From positions 1-13,871 of the forward strand of contig DASTCC010000247.1 of assembly GCA_035711465.1 (NCBI GenBank): a stretch of 13,871 nt of DNA, read 5' to 3'. The notes under the pieces are model-generated. The model was given only the letters and a program-made list of their open reading frames with translations. It did no database searches and was not told the origin of the DNA. This stretch comes from DASTCC01 sp035711465 (GTDB lineage: Bacteria > Acidobacteriota > Vicinamibacteria > Vicinamibacterales > SCN-69-37). Of this stretch, positions 1 to 6,569 are shown one piece after another (within the stretch, counting starts at the first letter, position 1; each line of letters begins with the position of its first letter). The translations under genes were made by a program, and so were the position numbers.

Positions 1-836
1 TCCATCTCTTTCAACAGGTCGGGAATCCGGAGCTCGGCCAGGCCTCTCGTCAGGTTGATGGCCTCGCCGCTGCCGAAGACGGAGTCCGCCGGAATGGACA
101 GCCGCAGCGGCGCGTCGTCGGCGGGCTCGGACGCCTGGTAGGTATCGGAGTCCTTGCCGGCCGTGTACTGGTAGGCCTCGGTCAGGAACAGGTTGACCGA
201 GCGTGACGCCTTGTCGGCGACCAGTTTGCCTCGGGAGGCCAGGTAGACGGTCGGCGCCGGCGACTCGGGCTCGCTGGTGTCGGCGAGCATCACGCCCGCC
301 CAGCCGCCTTCGGGATGCGTGCCCGAGGCGTAGAGGACCTTGCCCGGGAAGTTCTCGTAGAACTGGCCCGGCTTGATGTCGGCCTCGCTCTGCTCGGCCA
401 TGAACCGGAACGTGATGTTGCGGAACGCCTGGTTCGAGTCGGCGATCAGGCTGGTCATCACGTAGAGGTCGGCGCCGGCGACGACCAGGGCCATCGCAAA
501 GATGGGCGCGAAGATGCGCATCGGGCTGACGCCGCAGGCCAGGAGCGCGACGCCTTCACGGTCGCCGGAGACCCGGCCGAGCGCCATCAGGACGGCGGTC
601 AGAAACGCCATCGGGATGGTCACGCCGAGGGCCTGGGGCAACAGCAGCGTCAGGAGCAGGCCCACGGTCGGCAGCGGCACGTGCTTGGCGAGCAGCTGCT
701 CGGCGCGGTCGAGCATGGGCGGCGCCAGGAGCGCAAACGTGAAGAGCCCCAGCGCGATGAAGAACGGCGTCAGGGTTTCCCGAATCAGGTAGCGGTCGAG
801 CGTTTTCAGAAGGCGCTCCGAACGCGAAGATAACAC
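1..836 (-). CDS. lptF: LptF/LptG-family LPS export permease (N-terminal part, cut by window edge)
   Basis: This is the inner-membrane permease of the LptB2FG transporter, which extracts lipopolysaccharide and feeds it to the LptC-A-D bridge. The minus-strand frame is open from a GTG at 836 to the left edge (278 codons), so the C-terminal membrane half is missing. The protein begins near LDRYLIRE, a typical LptF start. It then has a membrane segment at about residues 23-40, a long hydrophobic stretch at 57-88, the conserved GDREGVALLACGVSP loop at 91-105 that is the family's coupling-helix region, and a third segment at 107-128. A soluble part follows and fits the periplasmic jellyroll domain. 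No ATG lies near the start and the GTG has no clear Shine-Dalgarno, so the exact start is uncertain. LptG is the alternative; the LDRYLIRE start and GDRE loop favour LptF. An lptG partner would be expected beyond the left edge. Confidence 0.9.
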   Translation of the reverse strand, partial: MLSSRSERLLKTLDRYLIRETLTPFFIALGLFTFALLAPPMLDRAEQLLAKHVPLPTVGLLLTLLLPQALGVTIPMAFLTAVLMALGRVSGDREGVALLACGVSPMRIFAPIFAMALVVAGADLYVMTSLIADSNQAFRNITFRFMAEQSEADIKPGQFYENFPGKVLYASGTHPEGGWAGVMLADTSEPESPAPTVYLASRGKLVADKASRSVNLFLTEAYQYTAGKDSDTYQASEPADDAPLRLSIPADSVFGSGEAINLTRGLAELRIPDLLKEM

Positions 837-890
837 GTCGAGGCGGCCGTGGCGGCCGGGCGCGATTCGGCGGAAGAGGCCGTCCGCAGG

Positions 891-899
891 TTTTCCACA
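891..899 (+). promoter_or_regulatory. DnaA-box-like 9-mer
   Basis: TTTTCCACA matches the relaxed DnaA-box form TTWTNCACA. It lies in the AT-rich island 55 bases upstream of the lptF GTG. A single copy can occur by chance. I saw no second box nearby, and no dnaA, dnaN or rsmG/mnmG gene is present, so this is not evidence of an origin by itself. Confidence 0.25.
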
Positions 900-978
900 G
901 GCCGTTTTGTTCCGGATTGGCCCAACGTCTGATAAGACATGTTATGTTGACTTAACCCTTGCCTGGACCAGAGCTCCG

Positions 979-1028
979 GCTGCGGGCGGCGGGCTCCAGC
1001 CGGTCGCCCGCCGTCTCCAGCCCGCAGC
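979..1028. repeat. Nested inverted repeat (possible structured RNA or cruciform)
   Basis: Two perfect stems are nested. The outer 9-bp stem pairs GCTGCGGGC (979-987) with GCCCGCAGC (1020-1028). The inner 7-bp stem pairs GGCGGGC (988-994) with GCCCGCC (1006-1012) around an 11-base loop. On one side the two arms abut directly; on the other they are separated by a 7-base bulge (1013-1019). No T-run follows on either strand, so it is not a classical intrinsic terminator. Transcribed on the minus strand, it would sit in the lptF leader or the parB 3' tail. Confidence 0.7.
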
Positions 1029-1309
1029 GGCATACGACTTCCTCCCCCGACCCCTGCCGGCTCTTTGAAGCCCGGTGATATCAGCCTGCCGCCGACGAGC
1101 GCACCGTATACGCATCGCCGGCTGTTTATGCAGTTACTGCGACCGCAATGAGGCGGGCGCCGTGAGCGCAAGATCCCATGCGCCGTCCTGGCCTGTTCAT
1201 GGCCATCGCGGCAGTGCGCTCGCGGCGGGATCGAGATTGATCTGGTGCGACAGCGCTCGCGGCCGTTCACATCGGCTCGGATTACGCTGGCGAATCGCGA
1301 ACCCGGAAT

Positions 1310-2131
1310 CTAGTTCTTCCGAAGGTCGTCGATGATGGCCTCGAGCGCTTCGATGACTTCCTCGCGCGGGACGTCGCTGCGCTTGAACTGCAGGCGCAAG
1401 TTGAACGCCTTCGTCGGCGGCCGGTACTGGAAGACGAAGGCCTTGGGACGACCGACCTTGGGCTTCGCGACCGCCTTTCGGGCCTGTTCGCGGGTCACCG
1501 AGCCGCCCTCGCGGGTCAATTGTTCGATGAGGACGATCATTTTCTGGGGGGTCTGCTGTCTAACTATCTGTAAGAGCAGAGACTTAGAGGAAATGTCGGC
1601 CAGCCGACAAAGATTTCGAACGTCGGCGGGCATCGCCGCGAGCGCCAGCGACTCCGTAATCGACGTCCGCGACTTCCCCAGACGCTTTGCCAGGTCCTCG
1701 TGCGTGTAGCCACAGCGGTCGGTCAGGCTGGCCATCGCCTCCGCCTCTTCGAACGGGCCAAGGTCCTTGCGCTGGATGTTCTCGACGAGGGCGACCTCGA
1801 TGATCTCGTTGTCGTCCACCTCGCGAATCACGACCGGCAGCTCGCGAAGCCCGACCTGGACCGCGGCCTGATACCGCCGCTCGCCCGCGATGATTTGATA
1901 CCGGGTGCCGCGCTGCCGGACGATCAGCGGCTCGATGATCCCCTTCTCGGAAATCGACGCCATGAGCTCCGACAGGTCGCCCATCACCTGGCGCGGCTGA
2001 TCCGGGTTCGGATCGACCTTGTCGATCGGCACCAGCCGGCCAATGGGCGCGCCCGCCGAGTTGGCCAGCGCGTCGACGTAATGTTCGTCGTGTCGCATCT
2101 TCAGCGAAATTGGGAGTCCGCGCTTAGACAC
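1310..2131 (-). CDS. parB: ParB chromosome-partitioning protein
   Basis: ParB binds parS sites, spreads along DNA as a CTP-dependent clamp, and is moved by ParA during chromosome segregation. The 273-aa protein carries the N-terminal ParB/Srx fold: NPDQPR at residues 42-47, the CTP/phosphate-binding GERR at 83-86 and ENIQRKDL at 117-124. A helix-turn-helix at about 142-165 (YTHEDLAKRLGKSRTSITES) is the parS-reading part. The last 50 residues are basic and then end in an amphipathic helix; they do not closely resemble the usual ParB dimerisation domain. The start is a GTG at 2131 that overlaps the 3' end of parA by 8 bases, implying translational coupling; an in-frame ATG at residue 12 is an alternative. 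Codons for residues 172-196 are unusually AT-rich (TTA, ATA, AGA) for this gene. Confidence 0.95.
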   Translation of the reverse strand: MSKRGLPISLKMRHDEHYVDALANSAGAPIGRLVPIDKVDPNPDQPRQVMGDLSELMASISEKGIIEPLIVRQRGTRYQIIAGERRYQAAVQVGLRELPVVIREVDDNEIIEVALVENIQRKDLGPFEEAEAMASLTDRCGYTHEDLAKRLGKSRTSITESLALAAMPADVRNLCRLADISSKSLLLQIVRQQTPQKMIVLIEQLTREGGSVTREQARKAVAKPKVGRPKAFVFQYRPPTKAFNLRLQFKRSDVPREEVIEALEAIIDDLRKN

Positions 2132-2900
2132 GATCGATGACCTCCTCGCAAAGCCGGTAGTACTCGCTCGCGCCCGACGACTCCGGGGCGAACTGGAAAA
2201 TCGATTCCTTGTAGGCCGGGCTCTCCTCGAGCCGTACGCTCTTGGTAATCACCGTGCGGAACACTTTCTTGCCGAACACCTTGTCGATCTGCGTCCGGAT
2301 GTCCCGCGCCAGCGCCGTCCGCTTGTCGTGCATGGTGATCACGACGCCCAGAATCCGCAGCGTCGGGTTGGCCCGCGCGCGGACCTTCTCGATCGTCTCG
2401 AGGAGGTCGTCCGTGCCCTCGAGCGCGAAATAGGAGGACTGAATCGGAATCAGCAGGTGCGTCGACGCGACGAGCGCGTTCACCGTCAGCAGCCCGAGCG
2501 CCGGCGGGCAGTCGATGACCACCGTCTCGAACTCGTCGCCAAGCGACGCCAGCCGGTCCTTGAGCTTGAAATGCGAATCCAGCTCCCCCACCAGCCGCGC
2601 CTCGAGCTTCGCCAGCGAGATGCGCGACGGCGCGACGAACAGGTTCGGCTGCGCTGTCGGCTTGATCACCGAGCGCATGTCCAGCGCGCTGTCCACGAAG
2701 ACGTCGTACATCGAGCGCTCGACACCGGCGATGTCGGTGTACGACATCGTGCTGTTGGCTTGAGGATCCAGGTCGATCAGGAGGGTCTTCTTGTTTCGCA
2801 GTGCTAAGGCCGCGGCAAGGTTGATCGCCGTCGTCGTCTTGCCAACTCCGCCTTTCTGGTTGGCGATAGCAATGACCATCGTATTGGGAGCCGGCGCCAT
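2124..2900 (-). CDS. parA: ParA chromosome-partitioning ATPase
   Basis: ParA is a MinD/ParA-type ATPase that coats the nucleoid and pulls ParB-parS complexes apart. The 258-aa length is typical of chromosomal ParA (Soj type, with no N-terminal helix-turn-helix extension). The deviant Walker A is KGGVGKTTT at residues 16-24. DLDPQANS at 43-50 is the second ATPase motif, and VVIDCPP around D130 is Walker B. It is the first gene of a parA-parB pair and overlaps parB by 8 bases. A near-consensus promoter lies directly upstream. Its expected start point, about position 2906, leaves only about six bases before the ATG at 2900, so the message may be almost leaderless, or translation may begin at the second ATG (residue 8, position 2879, giving MVIAIANQKGG). 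Neither start has a clear Shine-Dalgarno. Confidence 0.96.
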   Translation of the reverse strand: MAPAPNTMVIAIANQKGGVGKTTTAINLAAALALRNKKTLLIDLDPQANSTMSYTDIAGVERSMYDVFVDSALDMRSVIKPTAQPNLFVAPSRISLAKLEARLVGELDSHFKLKDRLASLGDEFETVVIDCPPALGLLTVNALVASTHLLIPIQSSYFALEGTDDLLETIEKVRARANPTLRILGVVITMHDKRTALARDIRTQIDKVFGKKVFRTVITKSVRLEESPAYKESIFQFAPESSGASEYYRLCEEVIDRV

Positions 2901-2912
2901 GCCGGCTGGCCC

Positions 2913-2941
2913 ATTCTAGGGAGGGGTGTGGGGGGTGTCAA
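2913..2941 (-). promoter_or_regulatory. Sigma-70-type promoter of parAB
   Basis: On the minus strand a perfect -35 TTGACA (2941-2936) is followed by a 17-base C-rich spacer and a -10 TAGAAT (2918-2913), which matches 5 of 6 consensus bases. Transcription would start near 2906, just ahead of parA. This gives parAB its own promoter, separate from the recN-miaB-BFN operon upstream. Confidence 0.75.
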
Positions 2942-2951
2942 CGAAAAGGAT

Positions 2952-2966
2952 GCTACATCTTGTAGC
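2952..2966 (-). terminator. Weak hairpin at the end of the BFN gene
   Basis: A 6-bp stem (GCTACA / TGTAGC, 3-base loop) includes the stop codon of the BFN gene and is followed on the minus strand by ATCCTTTTCG. It may attenuate read-through from the recN operon into parAB, but the stem is short and the T-run is only four bases. Confidence 0.3.
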
Positions 2967-3435
2967 CGAGGTCATCGGGATCCAAACTCTCGAGCCACCG
3001 CTGCAGCCGTTCGCGGTCGTTCTGCTCGCTCGATGCGTCGACGGACTTGGCGACGTCGAGCACCCGCGACTCCACGAAGACCGGCGCCCGCATCCGCAAC
3101 GACAGCGCGATCGCGTCGCTCGGCCGCGCGTCGACGAAGAGCTTCTCGTCGCCGCGCTTCAGCTCCAGATACGCGTAGAAGGTGCTGTCGCGGAGGTCGC
3201 AGATGATGACCCGCTCGAGCGTGGCGCCGAACTCCTGAATCAGGTTGCGCAGCAGATCGTGGGTCATCGGCCGGGGCGGCGCCGCGTTCTCCACCTGGAG
3301 AGCGATGGCGTTCGCTTCGACCGGCCCGACCCAGATTGGTAGCACCCGCAGGTTGTCATCGTCGCGCAACAGGACGATGGGCATGTTGGTGACCGGATCC
3401 ACCATCAGGCCCTTGATGGCCATCTCAATGAGCAT
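2953..3435 (-). CDS. BFN-domain (bifunctional nuclease / DUF151) protein
   Basis: This 160-aa protein belongs to the BFN (DUF151) family, named after a plant protein with DNase and RNase activity; the role in bacteria is poorly defined. The family pattern is clear: an N-terminal MAIKGLMVDPVTNMPIVLL strand pair, PIWVGPVEANAIA at 33-45 and the signature RPSDAIALSLR at 104-114, followed by a charged helical tail. I chose the ATG at 3435 rather than an upstream TTG at 3456 because AAGGGAGG (3449-3442) lies six bases in front of it. The gene overlaps the end of miaB by 11 bases and is the last gene of the recN-miaB operon. No signal peptide is visible, so it is likely cytoplasmic. Substrate and partners cannot be read from the sequence. 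Confidence 0.9.
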   Translation of the reverse strand: MLIEMAIKGLMVDPVTNMPIVLLRDDDNLRVLPIWVGPVEANAIALQVENAAPPRPMTHDLLRNLIQEFGATLERVIICDLRDSTFYAYLELKRGDEKLFVDARPSDAIALSLRMRAPVFVESRVLDVAKSVDASSEQNDRERLQRWLESLDPDDLGYKM

Positions 3436-4771
3436 GGACTGCCTCCCTTGTGTCAACCAGTTCGCCGCGCAAGCTGTTCGGCGCCGCTTCGGTGATCCGG
3501 ACGGCGGCCAGAGCGCCGACGAGCGACGCGGGCCCGGCGAAGTTCACCACCGTGTTGCCCGACGTGCGACCGGAGACCTCGGTGCCGCGACGCCGCGACA
3601 CCGAATCGACCAGCACCTCTTCGACCGTGCCGACGGCGGACTCGAACCACTGGCCCTGGATCTCTTTCTGAAGCGCCTGCAGCGTCATGATGCGCGTCGT
3701 CTTCTCCGCCTCGGTCACGTCGTCGGCCAGCCGCTTGATGGCGAGCGTGTTCGGCCGCGGCGAGTACTTGAACGAGTACATCGAGTGATACCGCGCCCGG
3801 CGAACCAGGTCCAGTGTCTCTTCGAAGTCGGCCGCGGTCTCGCCCGGAAAGCCGACGATCATATCCGTCGAGATGGCGATGCCCGGGACCTCGGCACGCA
3901 GGCGAGCGACGAGGTCGAGATACGACTCGCGCGTGTACCGCCGCCGCATCGCTTTGAGGATGCGGTTCGATCCCGACTGCACCGGCATGTGAAGGTGCTT
4001 GCAGACCTTCGGAAGATCGCGAAGCGCCGCGACCAGCCGGTCCGAAACGTGGCGCGGATGGGGACTCGCGAACCGGACCCGGGCGATGCCGTCGACCTCC
4101 GAGACGCGCTCGAGCAGCGCGGCGAAATCGCACGACGGATCGTCCGGCGCCTGATAGTGGTTGACGATCTGTCCGAGGAGCTGCACTTCCCTGCGCCCCT
4201 GACGCGCCGCCTCCCGCACCTCCGCGACGATGTCGGCGGCCGGCCGCATGCGCTCGTGGCCGCGCGTGTACGGGACCACGCAGAAGGAACAGAACTCGTT
4301 GCAGCCTTCGATGATCGTGACCCAGGCGCGGACCGGATCCGCGTGCCGCGCGACGCCGAGCGGGAACGACACGTCCTCGTGGGGGTCGATGTCGATCTGA
4401 CGGCGACGCGACTCGGCGGCGGCGCGAGCGAGCGCCGGCAGCTGCTTCGCGCTCTGCGTGCCGACGACGATGTCGATCGTCGGATCTTCCTTGAAGAGCC
4501 GCTCACCTTCCTGCTGCGCAACGCAACCAGCAACCGCAACCAGCGTTCGCGTCGCGCGCCCCGCGGTCCGTTCCCGAATCTCGCCGAGCCGCGTGTAGAG
4601 CTTCTCCTGCGCGCGCTCGCGCACGCTGCAGGTGTTGACGACGACGAGATCGGCGTCGGCATCGGAGGCTGCGGGCTCGAAGCCGTCTTCCTCGAGCAAG
4701 CCGGCCATCCGCTCGGCGTCGTGGTAGTTCATCTGACAGCCGAACGTATCGATCAAGTACTTACGTGCCAC
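3425..4771 (-). CDS. miaB: tRNA-2-methylthio-N6-isopentenyladenosine-37 synthase MiaB
   Basis: MiaB is a radical-SAM methylthiotransferase that adds a methylthio group to N6-isopentenyl-A37 of tRNAs reading UNN codons. The 448-aa protein has all three expected domains. The N-terminal UPF0004 domain has cluster cysteines C12 (FGCQMN), C48 (NTCS) and C83 (AGCVAQ). The radical-SAM domain has C157, C161 and C164 (GCNEFCSFC). A C-terminal TRAM domain spans about residues 376-440. FGCQMN separates it from RimO and MtaB. The start is a GTG at 4771, with AAAGG about nine bases upstream, overlapping the recN stop by 11 bases; its own stop overlaps the BFN gene by 11 bases. Two tight overlaps imply one transcript. 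A miaA gene, which supplies the isopentenyl group, is not in the window. Confidence 0.97.
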   Translation of the reverse strand: MARKYLIDTFGCQMNYHDAERMAGLLEEDGFEPAASDADADLVVVNTCSVRERAQEKLYTRLGEIRERTAGRATRTLVAVAGCVAQQEGERLFKEDPTIDIVVGTQSAKQLPALARAAAESRRRQIDIDPHEDVSFPLGVARHADPVRAWVTIIEGCNEFCSFCVVPYTRGHERMRPAADIVAEVREAARQGRREVQLLGQIVNHYQAPDDPSCDFAALLERVSEVDGIARVRFASPHPRHVSDRLVAALRDLPKVCKHLHMPVQSGSNRILKAMRRRYTRESYLDLVARLRAEVPGIAISTDMIVGFPGETAADFEETLDLVRRARYHSMYSFKYSPRPNTLAIKRLADDVTEAEKTTRIMTLQALQKEIQGQWFESAVGTVEEVLVDSVSRRRGTEVSGRTSGNTVVNFAGPASLVGALAAVRITEAAPNSLRGELVDTREAVHAH

Positions 4772-6452
4772 GACGAGCGCCTTTCGATTTCATGGTCTGA
4801 GCAGGTTTCTGCTCTTTCGTTTTTGTTTCGCCTCTGCGCTGCAACAGGTCGCGCGCCGAAGCCAGCACGCGATCGGTGATCTCCGCGCCGGCGATCATGC
4901 GCGCGATCTCCGCTTCACGGCCGGCGCGATCGAGACGCACCAGGGTCGTGAGCGTTCGGCCGGCGCGCACGTGCTTGGCAATCTGAAAATGCGTCCCCGC
5001 ACGCGCCGCGATCTGCGGCAGATGGGTAATGCAGACCACCTGGTCGCGCGCCGCGAGCGCCTGAAGCCGCGCGCCGACGGCATCCGCGGCCGCGCCGCCG
5101 ATGCCGGCGTCGACCTCGTCGAAGACGAGCGTGCGGCCGGGCGCATCCGGCGACGCGAGCGTGCGCATCGCCAGCATGATGCGCGACAACTCGCCTCCCG
5201 ACGCGATTCGCGACAGCGCCCGCGGCTCTTCGCCGGGATTGGGCGACAGCAGGAACTCGACGGCATCGAGGCCGCGGCTCGTCCACGTCTCCGGCGCTTC
5301 GTTCGGCGCGACGCGAATGGCAACGCGCGACTGCGCCATGGCGAGCTCGGCGAGCGCCTTCTCGAGCGCTCGCGAAAACTCGCTGGCGACGCGCTGCCGA
5401 TCGGCCGAGAGCGCGCGTCCGGCGTCGAGAAACGCGGCGCGGGCGTCCTGCTCGGCGCGCTCGAGCCGCGCCTGATCCTCTTCGCTCGCGCCGAGCGCGG
5501 CCAGTTCTTGCTGGAGGTCGGCGCGCCGCTGCATTACGTCGGCGAGCGTCGGCCCGTGCTTCTTCTTCAGCCGCTCGAGCGCGGCGAGTCGATCTTCGAC
5601 CGCCTGCAGCCGGTCCGGCGACGCGTCCAGGCCGGCCGCGTAGCCGCGGAGGAAGAACGCGAGGTCGTCGAGCGCCGGCTGCACGGTGTCGCGCTGCTCG
5701 AGGTACGGTCGAAAGCGCGGGTCGATCGCGGCCAGGTCGCCGATGCGCCGCCAGACCGTCGCCAGCGTCGAGAGCGCCGCCGCTTCGCCGTCGTAGAGCG
5801 CGGCGTAGGCTTCGGTGCTGAGGCGGCTCAGCCGATCCGCGTTGGCCAGCACCGCCCGCTCGTCGGCGAGCGTCGCGTCTTCGTCCGCGGCCGGCGCGAC
5901 CTTGTCGATCTCCTGCAGCTGAAACGACGCGATCTCGATGCGCGCGCGCTTCTCGCGGTCGTCGAGGCGGACGCGGTCCAGCGCGCCGGCCGCCGCGCGC
6001 CAGCGTTCGAAGACCGTGGCGACCGTCTGCCGGACGTCAGCGAGCCTGCCGAACGTGTCGAGCAGCTCGAGATGGCTGGCCTCGTCGAGCAGCGTCTGGT
6101 GCTCGTGCTGGCCGTGCAGATCGACGAGCGTCGTCCCCAGCTCCTTCAGCGCCGCGGTCGTCGCCAGCGCGTCGTCGATGAACGCGCGGCTGCGGCCCGA
6201 CGCGGAGATCTCGCGCCGGACGATGGTCTCGCGGCCGTCGGGCCTTTCGAAGATGGCCTGGATCGTCGCCAGCTCCTCGCCGGTGCGGACGAGATCGGCA
6301 CTGGCGCGGGCGCCGGTCAGCAGGTCGACGGCTTCGACGAGCACCGATTTGCCGGCGCCGGTTTCCCCGGTCAGCAGGTTCAGGCCCGGTTCGAACTCGA
6401 CCTCGAGCTGATCGATGACCGCCAGGTGACGCACGGCGAGGAAGCGAAGCAT
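4761..6452 (-). CDS. recN: DNA repair protein RecN
   Basis: RecN is an SMC-like ATPase that acts early in double-strand break repair, helping RecA search and holding DNA ends or sisters together. The 563-aa length is normal. Walker A GETGAGKS lies at residues 29-36. The central part, about 140-370, is rich in Glu/Arg/Ala/Leu and fits the short antiparallel coiled coil. The ABC signature SGGELSR is at 418-424, Walker B LVFDEVD at 442-448, and THLPQ at 476-480 holds the switch histidine. The last 20 residues form a basic tail (KTKEQKP...KSKGARRGT) past the conserved domain. It is the first gene of recN-miaB-BFN and diverges from the tol operon. The ATG at 6452 lacks a good Shine-Dalgarno; an extended -10 element lies about 20 bases upstream. 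I could not identify a LexA box. Confidence 0.97.
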   Translation of the reverse strand: MLRFLAVRHLAVIDQLEVEFEPGLNLLTGETGAGKSVLVEAVDLLTGARASADLVRTGEELATIQAIFERPDGRETIVRREISASGRSRAFIDDALATTAALKELGTTLVDLHGQHEHQTLLDEASHLELLDTFGRLADVRQTVATVFERWRAAAGALDRVRLDDREKRARIEIASFQLQEIDKVAPAADEDATLADERAVLANADRLSRLSTEAYAALYDGEAAALSTLATVWRRIGDLAAIDPRFRPYLEQRDTVQPALDDLAFFLRGYAAGLDASPDRLQAVEDRLAALERLKKKHGPTLADVMQRRADLQQELAALGASEEDQARLERAEQDARAAFLDAGRALSADRQRVASEFSRALEKALAELAMAQSRVAIRVAPNEAPETWTSRGLDAVEFLLSPNPGEEPRALSRIASGGELSRIMLAMRTLASPDAPGRTLVFDEVDAGIGGAAADAVGARLQALAARDQVVCITHLPQIAARAGTHFQIAKHVRAGRTLTTLVRLDRAGREAEIARMIAGAEITDRVLASARDLLQRRGETKTKEQKPAQTMKSKGARRGT

Positions 6453-6470
6453 GGCGGGACCGGAACTGCA

Positions 6471-6479
6471 ATGATATCA
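6471..6479 (-). promoter_or_regulatory. Extended -10 promoter element for recN
   Basis: On the minus strand TGATATCAT reads as TG-n-TATCAT, an extended -10 whose hexamer matches TATAAT at 5 of 6 bases. No matching -35 was found. Transcription would start near 6464, about 12 bases before the recN ATG. The element contains the palindrome TGATATCA, which could also bind a regulator. Confidence 0.45.
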
Positions 6480-6484
6480 AACCT

Positions 6485-6513
6485 TTGACAGCACTCCGGC
6501 CGCGTGTTACGCT
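6485..6513 (+). promoter_or_regulatory. Sigma-70-type promoter of the tol-pal operon
   Basis: A perfect -35 TTGACA (6485-6490), a 17-base spacer and a -10 TACGCT (6508-6513) predict transcription from about 6520. It lies within the longest tolQ reading frame, which supports the later tolQ start at 6570 and gives a leader of about 50 bases. It sits immediately beside the recN -10 on the other strand. Confidence 0.65.
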
Positions 6514-6569
6514 TTTGGCTCCGCGCTGTTCCCAGCGGCGCATTGCCACGATCGTCTGTGGAGGTATTG

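Larger units (their letters stand above)
837..1309. other. 473-base gap between parB and lptF
   Basis: I see no credible gene here. The reading frames on either strand give Arg/Ser/Pro-rich products with no recognisable domain. The gap contains a nested inverted repeat (979-1028), a 70-base island that is 56% A+T (891-960) in otherwise very GC-rich DNA, and an 11-base direct repeat (GCGCTCGCGGC at 1216-1226 and 1253-1263). I looked for and did not find tRNA T-arm signatures, a tmRNA start, an SRP RNA core or an RNase P core. It probably carries the lptF promoter and leader, but no clear -35/-10 pair could be assigned. Confidence 0.6.

Noticed and set aside
680..692. CACGTG core as a possible parS half-site
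   Set aside because: The flanks (GGCACGTGCT) lack the TGTTT/AAACA arms and the site is inside lptF; another CACGTG in recN near 4969 fails the same way.
947..975. TTGACT as a plus-strand -35 box
   Set aside because: No acceptable -10 follows at 16-18 bases and no plus-strand gene lies downstream.
1020..1060. RNase P RNA-like string (GGAGGAAGTC on the minus strand)
   Set aside because: It resembles the conserved GAGGAAAGTCC box only partly and the other core helices are not visible.
806..1270. 154-codon minus-strand frame in the parB-lptF gap
   Set aside because: The product is Arg/Ser/Pro-rich with no domain, it overlaps the start of lptF in another frame and crosses the inverted repeat. 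I treat the gap as non-coding.
3245..4879. 544-codon open frame on the plus strand across miaB
   Set aside because: It runs antisense to a fully motif-supported miaB, is dominated by Arg/Asp/Ala/Leu and has no recognisable domain. It is a typical artefact of high-GC codon usage.
4971..6488. 505-codon open frame on the plus strand across recN
   Set aside because: It is antisense to recN, which has all its ATPase motifs. The composition is Arg/Gly/Ala/Val-rich with no domain or plausible ribosome-binding context.
6504..6569. Upstream GTG giving a longer TolQ
   Set aside because: It lies before the predicted transcription start of the tol promoter and lacks a Shine-Dalgarno, whereas GTG 6570 follows GGAGG at five bases.
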